A stretch of DNA of 64,000 nucleotides from Heligmosomoides polygyrus polygyrus (GCA_947396885.1 OX377202.1:28697407-28761406); one strand, 5' to 3'; shown: positions 10,560 through 21,368, counted from the first letter of the stretch. Made by a program: numbers and translations. Notes: generated by a model not told the origin, from the sequence alone.

Positions 10560-10745
10560 ACGCATTTTCCCATTAAATTCAACACTTTTCAAATCAAATT
10601 GAACAGAAGAGTTCCGTTCCATCTCTTTATATTCCTAGACGTCTGTGGTCCTTGAGCGAATAACCTATCAAACTTCCCCTGTTTTTTCAGGCTCTAACGA
10701 AGGCGGTTGCATCGAAACGTTAGCCGGATAAACATATAATAACAA
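10560..10745 (+). mobile_element. PLE-type 3' end relic (copy A)
   Basis: This aligns by eye with the 3' end of the Penelope-like element at 32975-33110. Both have a CCTTGAGCGA or CCTTGGACGA block, a TTTTCAGGCTCT block leading into the hammerhead-like motif, then GCCGGATAAA or GCCGAATAAA and an ACAA(C/T)CTTGG stretch. No coding sequence remains. Confidence 0.6.
10690..10725 (+). ncRNA. Degenerate hammerhead-like motif (copy A)
   Basis: Same layout as the motif at 33038. Helix I strands GGCT (10690-10693) and AGCC (10722-10725) still pair. The CUGANGA core reads CTAACGA, and helix II (GGCG against CATC) is mismatched. GAA and ACGT are kept. Probably inactive. Confidence 0.5.
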
Positions 10746-11130
10746 CCTTGGTACCAAGCTCGAGGCAATTCTTCGATTTCAGTTTAACACTATAACAAAA
10801 TTCAGCGACGATCGAACATGGAATATAGAGATTGAATATTTGTAATATTGGGTTGAGTCGCAAGTTTTGCAACAAAATTTGTCTTCCAGCAAAAATAGGA
10901 TTATACCACAAAACAAAAATGATTGACTTGAACGAAGTAATTGACGTTATTATCAATAAGTTTCTTCCGCTTTTCATGCACTGAGTTGATTACATCCCTG
11001 AAGAATTTGCTCGGTTTAGATCTGAGGAAGTCGTCGTGACCTCACCGACTTCGGCAAAACGAAGTGACTCATCGACCGAAGCTGATGAAAGTCAGACGGC
11101 ACAATGTCCGGGGTGTATGGGTGTTGCTTG

Positions 11131-11318
11131 ATTTTGGAGCTGCCAGGATCGACCCTCGATGAATCTCGGCATTGATCGTTGTCGAATTGCTTATCGTGGT
11201 GTTGAACTCGAACCGAGATGGTACACGCTTTATTGACGACTAACGTTTCGGCGATTTCGCCTTCTTCAGAGTCTCAAACTTGGGTAATTAAACCAACCAA
11301 CACAATAAATTTTGGAGC
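11131..11318 (-). mobile_element. 168-bp ribozyme-bearing insertion, copy A only
   Basis: The element (11141-11308) is flanked by a perfect 10-bp direct repeat attttggagc (11131-11140 and 11309-11318). Copy B has a single attttggagc at 39871-39880 and nothing between, so this is a clean filled/empty site pair. On the minus strand it contains a complete hammerhead-like motif followed by GTCAATAAAG, the same AATAAAG context as the motifs at 33038 and 47437. It encodes no protein and must rely on another element's machinery; a Penelope-like helper is the natural guess. Confidence 0.8.
11238..11273 (-). ncRNA. Hammerhead-ribozyme-like motif
   Basis: On the minus strand, in order: helix I strand GACU (11273-11270); core CUGAAGA (11269-11263); one unpaired A; helix II GGCG, loop AAAU, CGCC; core GAA; a self-complementary ACGU as a two-base-pair helix III; U at the cleavage position; then AGUC (11241-11238), which pairs exactly with GACU. 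Helix I differs from the 33038 motif (GGCU with AGCC) by a compensatory A-U for G-C change. The single base between the CUGANGA core and helix II departs from the textbook fold. Confidence 0.72.
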
Positions 11319-11643
11319 AACCAAATTCCTAGAATTTATCAAGTTCTGCCTCTACTAATTTTTGCTGGGGCTAGTCGAGTTGTTGGCAAAAGCGAGCGTA
11401 GAGGATGGTACGTGAAGCAGCTCCCGGTGCACTAGACCACTACACATCCAACAAACGCACAGCAGGACCTTCTTTCGGTGGAGCTCCGGTTTTGGCGTCA
11501 GAAGCCTGGCGCGTTGCGTTTCAGCCATTGCTTTCCAGCTTCGCGGCTCGTAAAGCATCCGCTTTTCACCGCTAGTAAAGATTCAACCCGGGCCCAGGGT
11601 CAAGCTTGAGGTTCGGGAATCGAAGAGAGGGGTCGTATTATAG

Positions 11644-11676
11644 CGTCTGGAGGGGGGGGGGGCGGGGGGGGGGGCA
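11644..11676 (+). repeat. Poly-G tracts (copy A)
   Basis: Two long runs of G separated by a C (about 11652-11674). Copy B has one shorter run (about 40219-40230). Such tracts can form quadruplexes and are prone to sequencing length errors. Confidence 0.6.
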
Positions 11677-11774
11677 AGGTGTTCTCTCCCGGTTTTGGCA
11701 GAGGATTCTCTCCAAATGCAGGTTTTTAGATGATGTTTACATCTGCTAATAAGTTGTTTTTCCAGGTGTGGCTA

Positions 11775-12079
11775 CGACAATGCGGAGATATACAAGCACT
11801 TGCGTTTTCTGGAGTTAAAAAAGTAGGATTGAATATCAAAAAAATTTTTGATGCCGATTACTGCGCAGTGAAAGATAAAGATTTCTTGTCTGCAGATTTA
11901 GAATCAATGAGAGGTTTTCATTTTTTTTTGGATTTTCTCAGGACCTCATGGACACGGTAGTTTTCTGCCTGAAGACATTTACTTCGAGAAATGCACTATA
12001 CAAAATTTCAAGTGTTATTTACTGAGAAGGACCTAAGTGCTTTCTCCACAAGATTTTTGAAGCGGTCTTCGAATCGATG
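11775..12079 (+). pseudogene. Unrecognised coding-like stretch (copy A)
   Basis: After a good 3' splice-like sequence (TTTTTCCAG, 11757-11765) the frame reads VWLRQCGDIQALAF and then GVKKVGLNIKKIFDADYC, ending in a T-rich run and a stop at 11960. In copy B the same frame stays open to 40638. In A, indels after 11925 shift it. I do not recognise the family; a decayed exon is possible. Confidence 0.35.
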
Positions 12080-13870
12080 ACGGAATGGCAACCAAAGGAT
12101 GGACTTGCTCGAAAAGTATTTAATTTCTTTCCTCTGCAGGAAACAGCATCAGAAAGTGAAATCGTACCCTATAATACCTTGAGCCTGTTTGACAAACAGT
12201 TATAAAACTGTGTTTCTCTGAAACGATATTCTACATGGAAGATGCTACTTTTAGAACCCGCTTTTTTAAAGCATAAAAACACATTTAATAAAACTTGATG
12301 AATTTTCCAGGAGCCCCAAAAAGTCTTCGAGTTACGGCAGTTTACGTGCGGCTACTGCGTTCTTTGACACGATCGGTCGCAACTAAATATGGATGGACTC
12401 CTCGCTGAATTTTTTTCTGCCTTCTGTAGGACAGGACGACAGAGAGTGGAGTTGTACCATATAAAATTTCAAGTCTTGCCAAAGATACAGTAAAAAACAA
12501 GCTTCTCCGCTGCGAGGAAGGTATGATTAGGATGGATCGCGATCGATCTGTAAAAAATGATGATTTTCTGGATCAAACGGGTTGAATCGACCTCTAGTCG
12601 ACTCTGCACCAACGTCATCGGAGCTTAATATTGAACGTTTACAAAAATACTCATAACTCGGTAAGTTTTTCGAATTTTCAAAATTTTGCTAGCTTTTTAC
12701 AAACTAGACGAAATTCGCTTTCTTACCATGCAAGAAACATTGCCTAAAGAGGAGTCTTCATATGCGGGGGGCGGGGTCCAATTTCTCGTCCATTTCGCAA
12801 AAATACGTACGGAAGATCGATCCCCACCCACCGCCGCGCATGAAGACCCCTTTTTTAGAAATCCGTTTTTATATCATAAGAAAGCATATTTGCTTTATTT
12901 TTTGATGACAAAAAGGGATTTTTGATTTTCGGAAAAGTCCCTAGTTATGATAAATTTTGTGAAGCCGTGAACTGAATCCTTCACCGACGTTATCGGAATG
13001 ATTTCACAAAAATGTTCGACTCAGCTATTTTTCGTATTGTTCTGTGACCTCTTTTCATTGTTCCATTGTGTCGAAACCACTCCTAAAAATAAGAACCTAT
13101 TAAAGGAATCAAAATGCACATAAAACCTTGAACAAATCAAGATATGTAAGGAATAAAACAATGGAAGAGAGGGGGGGGGGGAGTCGTACGAATTTCGCTT
13201 CGGAGTGGGGGGAGGTCGTAAATTTTCAGCAAAAATCGAACCCCACGCTTCTCCCTGTCCAGGCCCCCTCTCTTGAACCGGTGCCGGAGCTCTCGGCAGT
13301 CGGAAGCACAGTGATTTTCTTCGGTTTCCGTCAGAGCGTGAGGCACTGACAAAGGCAGTTTTGGCGACCTTCAGTCTTCTGCACCGACTAGCGGCGGTTC
13401 ACTGAGAGCTTGAAGATCAGCGGTCAGTCCTAGTCTGATTTGAGAAGAATTCGACTTGATGGATTAGCGCAGACGCCCTTTGTTTCCCGCAGCTGATCTT
13501 CCCGGGTCTGATTTGTCTTTGTTGCCCTTCTGGGCGGAGAGGAATTTCTGATAGCACCAATAATTTATTCGGTTAGGAGTGGACTTGCCAATGACTTTCT
13601 GAATGTGATTGACCCCCGTTGCTGGGTTGCTTCCGAGCTTGAACTAATTGAAAATGAAATCACACACTTTTCCACTCTGAGTGGTCATCGTTCTAGAGAA
13701 TAATACTTTTCACCAACGCTAGCAAATTTAACGAGTCATGACTCAAAATGATCGCTAGGAAACAAGCTTTCAAACGGACTATAGTACTTAAGCGGGCTTA
13801 CTTTGAATTCTAGAACAAACAGAAATATTGAAAAACTTATGACTCAACCTAGTACAATATTTGTGCTAGT
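12080..13870. other. No supported gene; G-rich runs (copy A)
   Basis: Shared with copy B (about 40640-42440). It contains short G-rich stretches (12766-12775, 13172-13215) and small frames without recognisable motifs. Confidence 0.4.
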
Positions 13871-13892
13871 TTAATGCTCGATCCCAATCTTT

Positions 13893-13929
13893 ATTGACGA
13901 CGTATCGGGCACAAGCCCTTTGTCAGGAC
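13893..13929 (-). ncRNA. Decayed hammerhead-like relic (copy A)
   Basis: On the minus strand CUGACAA stands where CUGANGA is expected. A perfect GGGC and GCCC helix II follows, then GAU for GAA, ACGU, and GTCAATAAAG. Helix I no longer pairs. The order of parts and the GTCAATAAAG ending match the motif at 11238, so this is probably an old relative. Also in copy B. Confidence 0.4.
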
Positions 13930-14248
13930 TAAATATAATACAATAACTAATGGAGCACGCAACACAAGGACAAGAAATACAGACCAGGGATCCATGCTTT
14001 AACGAGGGATGGAGAAAAGACGTGTTCCTAGACGCTGGTGAGCCGAAAATGGAGAGCAGAGGGTGATAGTTGGCAGCTCTGAATGTTTCGCAAAGCTCCT
14101 GTGTGCTCATCCATTCTCTTCCAGGGTGGCCTCACTGTTGACTCTAAAGAAATGTCTTTAAAAGACGCACAGACCAACTTGTACACCGCACACTTCATTT
14201 GGCCAAGTTCGCAAACGCATGCTTATGTTGTCATATGTTTGTACTGAA

Positions 14249-15161
14249 GCTTGACAGATCTTCCTTAGCTCGTCAATGCTGTGCTATGCTATGCTCCTTC
14301 CTGATTGTTTAGGTGTCTGTGTTGAATGTCCCTGTTTATTTTGATTGTTGTAGCTCCTAATATGCTTGCCGAATTCACACGTTGATAAGAGAATCATAGA
14401 AGCAGTACTTCTGGCAGTTCCATGAAGGTGCCGCCGTTCATGCAAGGTAATTCTGAAGCTATCAGTCCCTCCCACTATTAATCTTTTCCCCAGTGGCTTT
14501 CTCCTTAACGTGTCTAGGTTTAGCTAATCCGCTATACCCAACTGCAACTAATCGACAATATGCGGCTGTTGCCTTGAGAAGAATATTTGCTCATGATCCA
14601 GGCAGATATTCTCAAGCAAAGCCATGATAAATCCGCACTCTGCCCGCTGTTCAGTGATGGTTTTCAAAAAAAGAGCTTGGTGGTCAGCAGTTAAATTGTA
14701 AAATTTTTCCATTGTTAAATTTGTAATCTGCAAAATTCAAGAACGTCTGTTGTCATGACATACATCCGCTGTCTGTGTGGTGTAGCGTTCACTGAAATGG
14801 TGCTCTTCCGAGCAATAGCAATTGAATAACAAACTTAACTGGTAAAGTTTAAAGTTTTCTGTTAGTTTTTTTTTCAAATTTGCAGATTACAAATTTAACA
14901 ATAGAAAACTTCACCCAAAGTTTTACAATTTAACTGCCGACCACCAAGCTACTTCTGAAAACCATCACTGAACAGCGAGCAAAGTGTGGATTTATCATGG
15001 CTTTGCTGGATAATATCTGCCTGGATCATGAGCAAATATTCTTCTCAAGGCAACTGCAGCCTGTTGTCGATTAGTTGCAGTTGAGTATAGGGGTTAGCGT
15101 AAACCATGACACATCTAGAAGAGCCAGTAAAGGAAAAATTTATAATGGGAGTGACTGACAG
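14249..15161. repeat. Foldback element, left arm and part of right arm (copy A)
   Basis: Sequence 14249-14752 reappears inverted at 14885-15161 and then, past the inserted LINE, at 21555-21763. The spacer (14753-14884) is about 130 bases. Arm landmarks read both ways include GAACGGCGGCAC, TCATGAGCAAATATTCTTC and AGCTAAGGAAGATCT. Long inverted arms with a small spacer fit a foldback-type or large MITE-like transposon. No transposase is seen, and I did not identify a clear target duplication. Confidence 0.65.
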
Positions 15162-15349
15162 TTTATTTATTTATTTATTTATTTATTTATGTATTCAGAG
15201 CGTAAGCACGACACTCACGCGCAAAAACAAATGAGAAAAAGCAACAAGTTTTACCAAATAAAAGTCACAAAAAACAATCAGACGTAGACAGAGGCACCTG
15301 TAATTCTGAAGGCAGCAATGAACAGAGTTTAGCCAACAGGAGAATTTAG

Positions 15350-15911
15350 TCAGCACCAGCTTCTTGAAGAATGCATAGATAGGGACAGGAGATTTTCGTT
15401 TTCCGCAAACAGAGAGTTGAGCTCCCGAAGCCTTCTATTTGTCAAAAATGAGGATCTGATCGTGGTTTTTGCAATAGGAACCTGCAGACGGAGCCTACTT
15501 CCTCTTGTTCTTACTACTTGATCACCGAGGAAATGTGAAGGGCTTATGTGGAGTTTGCCCGTGAGAATCTTGAACAGCATTTTGAGATCAGCAATCTTCC
15601 TTCTACACACCAAAGATTTTAGTGCAAGTATTCTATTTCTTTCTCTGCCGTTTGGGATTTGCTAATAATCTATAATAATCTACGCCAAAGCATGTCATTA
15701 TGAGTTTTCGGGTGAAATTATTTTGAACGCTCTCCAACATATCAATGTCTTTTTTCTTGACCGTGTTGAAAACCATTGTACCAAACTCTACTACGGGTCG
15801 TACGTATGTTTTGTAAGCAAGTAAAAGCGTTTCAGGATTTTTGCTTTTTAAAACCTTGAAGAGATTATATGTACGACAGTTGGCAATTTTGACCACGGCC
15901 TTATAATGCAT
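15350..15911 (-). pseudogene. CR1-like RT C-terminal block, 3' of the nested RTE
   Basis: The fragment starts MHYKAVVKIANCRTYNLF, followed by LAYKTYVRPVVEFGTMVFN and VQNNFTRKLI, the same C-terminal block as at 150-360. It continues in a second frame with LMFKILTGKLHISP and the final RLRELNSLF, with a frame change near 15620. It is the continuation of the RT fragment ending at 18410. Removing the RTE and one 10-bp duplicate joins the two coherently. Confidence 0.8.
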
Positions 15912-15985
15912 GTCAAATTTGAGCTTCTTAGTTATTACTTACTTACTTTGATACTTTGATGGTCCTTTGTCGGCTGGAGGTTTTT

Positions 15986-17035
15986 TCAGCGGGGACCACA
16001 ACTCTTCCAGACCGCTCGATCTCTGGCTGCTTGCATCCAGTGAGGCAGACTCCGCTCTCTGAAAGATCTTGAGAATGAGTCTGCCCATCGCGTTGGCGGT
16101 CGTCCCAGTGGTCTCTTATGGTCTCTCGGGAGCCATTCTGTGACACGGAGACTCCATCTACCGTCCTTTCGTCGAAGCAGGTGTCCGGCCCAGCGATATT
16201 TGGACTTCTTCATGTACTGCAGCGGGTCTGCTAATTGCAACTTCTCCCGTAGCTCCGAGCTTCGTAGGCCTTCTTGCCATTGCTGACGAAGGCTTGTCCT
16301 TAGAAGACATCTCTCCAGTGCACGATGCGTAGTTTGCATCGCTCTGGCGATTGTCTTGTTGTTTCCGTCGCGTAACACATAACACACGCGTAGGCAGTAC
16401 AGAGGCGTTGAATATCGAGGCCCTGAGGCCGGAATCCTTGACCTGATCTGTGACTTCGCGAATGGAACTGAAGGCTGCCCATGCTGCGCGTCTCCTGCGG
16501 CGATTTCAGGAGCGAGGTCGTTATCCATGTTCAGCTCTCTTCCCAGATAGACGTAGGAGTCGACTTGTTGTAGAGCGACTCCATTTAACCCTATGAGTCC
16601 CGTGTCACACCACTGGTTGACCATAAATTGTGTTTTGGACATATTCATGTCCAATCCAATCTTCATATCTGCCACATTGAGCTCGTTCAGCATTTCCTCG
16701 ACTTCTGCCGTGCTGGCAGAGGTCAGAACAATATCGTAGGCAAAGCAAAGGTTGCTGATCCGTTTACCGTCGACAAGGTAGCCTTTATCGTCCCAGTTCA
16801 AGTCTTTCATGGCATCCTGGAGTGCCGCTGTGAATAGATTGGGAGAAATAGTGTCTCCCTGCCGTACTCCTTTCTCGATAGAAATTTTAAGCTTTCGATC
16901 GAACAGCTGGATGGTAGTCGATGTGTTCGAGAAGCATTCGTCGAGAAGTCGGATGTAGGGCGATGGTATACCAGCGTGCACAAGTGCGTTCAAAACGGCG
17001 TTGATTTCCACAGAGTCGAACGATTTCCGCTAATC
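15986..17035 (-). pseudogene. RTE reverse transcriptase, catalytic box altered
   Basis: An open stretch of 341 codons (15986-17011) is preceded by an in-frame stop inside motif A (FLD, stop, RKSFDSVEIN). It contains KGVRQGDTISPNLF, the normal RTE palm motif. The catalytic FADD box reads FAYD at LCFAYDIVLTSA, losing the first aspartate. It ends with DRAVWKSCGPR, a common RTE C-terminal signature. The methionine at 17011 is not a true start. With the stop and the lost Asp it cannot be active. Confidence 0.85.
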
Positions 17036-17847
17036 CAAGAAAACAAGGACAAGTGGGAGGTGGTGTTCGCGGCTCCTCTCGATGAGCTATGAGACAGTCT
17101 GAATAATGTCCATGCAGGAGAAATCCTTGCGAAACCCTGTTTGCTCCACTGGCTGATATTCATCCAAGCAACGCTCCGTGCGGTTAAGCAGTATCTTGGT
17201 GAAGGTCTTGTACACAACCGAGAGAAGACTGATGGTTCGATAGTTGTTGATATCCTCCTGCTGACCTTTTTTGAAGATTAAAACTGTTTTCGACTACTTC
17301 CATGAATCCGGAATCCTAGTGCCCGCCTTCATCCTTCTGATGGCATGAGCAACTTCTGATTCCATAATGGGAGGTTCTTCCTTAGCTGGTGGCATCGAGC
17401 ATTTCGGGACAGTGATGGAAGAACGGGACAGATCTGTGTAGAATTTTTGAACGATGGCCTCCATCGCTCTTCGAGACGTTTGCGTTGTTCCATCCTTATC
17501 CACAAGGGCTGACATTATTGCCTTCTGATCGCAGAGATCTCGTTTGCAGCGCTTTATGCTTGAACCTTTCCCAGCGGCTTCTAACAGCTTCAATCTTCTG
17601 TAGGCTTGAATGGACTCCTTCACTGCAATTTGACAGGCCTTCGAGATGAGATGGTGACTTTTTCAGATGGGAAGCATTAGGATCCCGTTTAACAGCTCTT
17701 TTTTGCTCCAAGAGTTTAAGTGTGCGTTGAGTCTTGAAGCAGACGGTGATGTGGCTTCGCAAGAGCTGCTAGCACATTTCAACAGTCCTTTGGAGAGAAG
17801 GTCGTAGTCTTCCGATAGATCTTCAAGAAGATTCCAATCATACGACT
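17036..17847 (-). pseudogene. RTE linker between endonuclease and RT, broken
   Basis: Several overlapping frames cover the region between endonuclease and palm domains. VAHAIRRMKAGTRIPDSWK (about 17294-17360) is the conserved segment preceding the RT finger domain. Frame changes occur near 17500, 17660 and 17760. No intact frame spans the linker. Confidence 0.7.
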
Positions 17848-18399
17848 TTATCGCATATTCCAACTCCTCAGACTTGAATGTGGGATCCTCACCTGTGCCG
17901 GTTTATGAGTGTCACGCTTGAACATCCTCTTTTTGAGAGTCAGCTTCGCACGGACAAGACGGTGATCCGAGCCGGTGTCAAATGAAGGCAGCACGGAGAC
18001 GTCGAACAGACTCCAGCGCCTGTTTATAAGAACATGGTCGATTTCAGAACGTGTTTCTCCATTTGGGCTTTCCCAGGTCCATCGTCGGTTTGAAGGCTTC
18101 TTAAACATAGAATTCCCATGGTAGAGACGGCACGCAGATAGGAAGTCTATCAGGCGCTCTCCGTTTACGTTCCTTGAGGAAGTTCCATGTGGTCCTAGCC
18201 TCCAATCGTGGTGATCATTCGTACCGACGATGGCGTTAAAGTCGCCAACGACAACTTTGTAGTAGCTCTTCTCGACGTTGACAGTCCTTTCGAACAGCTT
18301 GTAGAATTCCTCCTTTTCTTCATCTGTGGTCGCAGATGTTGGAGCATATCCATTTATAATGGAGATGGTTCCTTGATCTTTGGTTTCCAGACGAGGAAA
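17848..18399 (-). pseudogene. RTE endonuclease, C-terminal part
   Basis: The minus-strand reading carries INGYAPTSATTDEEKEEFY, then VVGDFNAIVG, RRWTWESPNGETRSEIDHVL and TGSDHRLVRAKL. These are the later motifs of an AP-type endonuclease, with the SDH catalytic histidine intact. The N-terminal third is missing through 5' truncation at 18399. Confidence 0.85.
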
Positions 18400-18409
18400 T
18401 TAGTTATTA

Positions 18410-19192
18410 AGAAACCTAAACCTCGGACATCATCAACCACCTTTAGATCAGCATTTCGTAGCTTATAAACAGGTATCGTTGCCTTATTATTCGCTCCTAA
18501 AGGTTAGAAAGAGGATTTCTCTGGTGCAAGTGGGAGATCCCACTTGTTAGCCCAACTGCCTATGTAGTCAAGAGCTGCTTGAACGGAGTAGGTGTCCTGG
18601 TCTTCCTTTATTGTTTTGTATTTTTTAACATCATCAGCGTACATTTCACACGTCACTCCTAACCTAGAGATTGATTCTGGAACCTCATAAGTGTACAGCA
18701 GAAAAAGTAGGGGTGAGAGCACTCCGCCTTGTGGAACGCCAGTGTAAGCGTTGAACACAGAGGAGAGTGCTCCCTCAACCCGAACCTGGTATGTCCTTCC
18801 TGTAAGGAAATTGTGCGTCTACTCCGTTATCCTTAGATGAATTCCGACAGTGTTCATTTTAAGCAATAGTTTGTCTACAGGCACCTTATCGAACGCTTTT
18901 GAAAGTCCAGATATACCACGTCTACTCTATTTTTAGTTTCCATAGCTTCAGTCCAGTCATTAAGGGACGTCAGCATGGATGTTTCTACAGACCTTCCTTG
19001 CAAAAAGCCAAACTGATTATCAGAGATTATCTTGTGCTTTTCTAAGTGCGTAACGATATGTTTTTTGACGATTTTTTCGAAGGTCCTAGCTAACACAGAA
19101 GTAATACTTATAGGACGATAGTTCTTTGGATCACTTAGAGGAGACCTTTTTGGAATGGGCGTAACGAAAGCGTGCTTCCATCTCTTCGGCAC
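18410..19192 (-). pseudogene. CR1-like reverse transcriptase core, frameshifted
   Basis: Frame 18875-19192 has KRWKHAFVTPIPK, NYRPISITSVLARTFEKIV and QFGFLQGRSVETSM, then VVYLDFQK. There a single missing base (near 18898) diverts the frame, so the expected AFDKVP of motif A appears in the next frame. The frame at 18504-18758 carries GVPQGGVLSPLLFLLY and the catalytic MYADDV. It ends at a stop near 18503, after which coding similarity continues to DDVRGLGFL at the RTE insertion. Both catalytic Asp regions are present, but the gene is broken. Confidence 0.85.
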
Positions 19193-19676
19193 TTCAGATT
19201 ACTAAAATTAAAAATATGTTCTAGAGGGTAAAGTATGTGGCTTAAAATCTGTTTAATAAAGCTTAAAGGAACGAAGTCAGGAGAGATATAGGACGATTTT
19301 GACCATTTTGAGAGAATATCATAGATTTGTTCCCTGTGGAACCACGGAGAAACGTCTATTTGGGGAATACAACGAACCGGTAAGGAATCCGAATTCTCTT
19401 CATCTCCATCCTGAGTGTGAGATGTTAGAGAGTTCGGATTCGTACGTTTTCCAAAGTGCGTAAGAAACTGGGAAGCGAGTAGGTTGGCTTTGCCAATAGA
19501 TGATGAATATGGGAAACCGTTGTCATCAAAAATGGTAGGTATGCCTGTCTCACTTCCACTGCGGGTATTAATAGATCTATAAAATTTGTTTGTATCACGA
19601 GATCCGAGGATTTTGTTCTCCAGATACACGTTGTATCTGAGCGCAGCTTTGTCCACTTTTTTGCTGTATACAGCAT
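19135..19676 (-). pseudogene. CR1-like ORF2 linker between EN and RT
   Basis: The 173-codon frame includes the segment NKFYRSINTRSG and ILSKWSKSSYISPDFVPLSF, the conserved pre-RT region of CR1-like ORF2. The related IYN/YNLLAKWHKLS peptide occurs in the decayed fragments at 24303 and 46709. A frame change around 19656-19679 separates it from the endonuclease part. Confidence 0.75.
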
Positions 19677-19678
19677 AT

Positions 19679-20579
19679 TTACTCCAGTCCGTTAGTCGTG
19701 GAGGCTATATTCCATAGGTAGGTCCGTTGACATACCATTCTTTTGAGGTAATTTGGAAGCCTGAGTTCCTTTTTTTCGACTTTACGGAGTGGAACGAATG
19801 TTTCAATGACATGATGCAAAATGCTCAGAAAAGTCTCGTACTTATCATTCACGGTTTGTAGATTGTACAAGCTTCCTATCCAGTCAACGTTGGCAATGTA
19901 ATCTCGAACGTCGTTGTAATTTACTTCACTAAAATCCCTTCTCCACTCAAACGTTGGCCGGTCTACATCCAGGGATATCAGGAAAGTCACTGTACTATGG
20001 TCGCTACTCCCCAAGGGTGGACCAACACATACTTCCTCAACAAAGTCTTTCTTGTTACACAAGACCAGGTTCAGCGTTGCATCACCTCTAATTGGGGATG
20101 ATACTAACTGTTCAAATCCGTGAGATTCGAACAAATCAAAAAAAGCAGCTGATATTCGGCATAAATTCGTGGAGCATAAATCCGAAAGATTAAAATCACC
20201 TAGAACAATGCTTGGAAAGCAACAGGAGCCAAAGTCACTGATGGCTTTTGCAAGCTGCAGCAAACCAGCCACATCACAGCTTGGTGCTCGATACACTCCA
20301 ATAATGTGAAAAAAATCGGAATGAAACCCAACATCACAAACTAGCAGTTCGTACCGATCCCTAGCTGATTCATGGAAAATTAAATTATATGACAAGTAAT
20401 TCTTCACAAGAAGAAGTAGGCCTCGGTCTTTTTATGTTTTCGACCACATCGTAACCCTGTGTACTGAGAACAGGCTACCCCTAAGATTTGTACGTTTTGC
20501 GAGGTTAATCATGTTTCCGTCAAAAGAACTACGTGACAGTTGTACTGACAAAGGCTAAGACTAAAGAAATTGCAATTCT
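19679..20579 (-). pseudogene. CR1-like AP endonuclease domain
   Basis: The 242-codon frame (19679-20407) has IIGVYRAPSC, SIVLGDFNLSDLC, LNLVLCNKKD and LGSSDHSTVTFLI, the metal-binding and catalytic motifs of an apurinic-type endonuclease. Upstream, other frames still read HVVLLTET (stop) LT and a CGRKHKK segment, so the N-terminal part exists but is interrupted (about 20410-20560). The earliest endonuclease motif was not found. Confidence 0.82.
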
Positions 20580-21368
20580 TCACCAATGAATCTTAGGACG
20601 TGAACTTCTGCGACAGCTCGTTAGTTTCCCAAAAGACTGCAGGTGAGGAGACAGCAAACCGTCTCCCCCACTGCCAACAGATGCCAGCCTTCGATTGCTG
20701 AAACGTTCACGCCGCCTGCGCTCCCTCTCCTCCCAAGTAAGTGAAGGGCGAAGATAAATGCCCCTTTGGAACGGGAAGAAGCGCAGCCGGGGTGCCCTTT
20801 TAACAGCATCAGCCTGGAATTGGCTGGCAGGGAGCACAACTTTTACCAGCCTTGGCCTGTTCTGTTGCGGTCGCCCCATGCGATAAACAGCTGTAGGCTT
20901 ACATTCAACACCTAAGAAATCAAGAATCCTGCAAACACAGTCAAAGTCATGACAATTTCTAGCTAACGAGCTAGCCGCTGACGACTCAACCAAGTTGGAT
21001 AAAACTACAGATCGCCTGAGTTCGCTATCCTCAGGCTTAGCGTCCTCTCTAACAGATTCTTCCGACAGCTGCGTCTTCAGTTTTTCTTTTAAAAACGTGT
21101 TCTCCTCCCTCAGGCTTTTGACCTCCTCCAGCAGCTCCGCGTTCCTCTTGGTCAGCTCTTTGACTTCGACTCGGGTCTCCATCAGAAGCTCTGTAACCAT
21201 CTTCACGTAGTTCCGAACTTTTCCGCTTTCCAACAGTGCTCGCAGGCGATCACTCTCTTGTTCGGGCTCAGTTGATCTTCCCTTCTTGTTCACTGCAAGA
21301 GACGAGGCACCAGCAGGAGACGGCATGTTATCGATTGTACTGGCGGAAACCGAACGAACGCGTAACAA
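20580..21368 (-). CDS. CR1-like ORF1 protein, coiled coil
   Basis: An intact 262-codon frame upstream of ORF2. Residues about 55-102 form a charged heptad-rich coiled coil (VEVKELTKRNAELLEEVKSL and following). Then LRRSVVLSNLVES and PRLVKVVLP resemble the nucleic-acid-binding fold of L1/CR1-type ORF1 proteins. A very basic segment (EERERRRRERFSNRR) follows. ORF1 proteins of this kind bind the element RNA as chaperones. It is the only uninterrupted frame of this LINE. The ATG used is the first in frame. Confidence 0.72.
   Translation of the reverse strand: MLRVRSVSASTIDNMPSPAGASSLAVNKKGRSTEPEQESDRLRALLESGKVRNYVKMVTELLMETRVEVKELTKRNAELLEEVKSLREENTFLKEKLKTQLSEESVREDAKPEDSELRRSVVLSNLVESSAASSLARNCHDFDCVCRILDFLGVECKPTAVYRMGRPQQNRPRLVKVVLPASQFQADAVKRAPRLRFFPFQRGIYLRPSLTWEERERRRRERFSNRRLASVGSGGDGLLSPHLQSFGKLTSCRRSSRPKIHW

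Larger units (their letters stand above)
15938..18399 (-). mobile_element. RTE-type LINE, 5'-truncated, nested in the CR1-like LINE
   Basis: A perfect 10-bp target duplication ttagttatta flanks it (15928-15937 and 18400-18409). On the minus strand it starts inside the endonuclease domain and runs to an RT C-terminus, ending in a short TAAG-type tail (15938-15948, seen as CTTACTTACTT). A minimal 3' UTR and short-repeat tail are typical of RTE elements. The host CR1-like reading frame (DDVRGLGFLIT, then KKLKFDMHYK) resumes across the insertion when one duplicate is removed. This is clear evidence for order: CR1-like first, RTE second. Confidence 0.92.

Noticed and set aside
10997..11070. A further hammerhead motif around CTGAAGAATTTG and CTGAGGAAGTCG
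   Set aside because: No GAA core in the right place and no pairing helix I; the GAAGTCG/CGACTTC inverted repeat there is a separate small hairpin.
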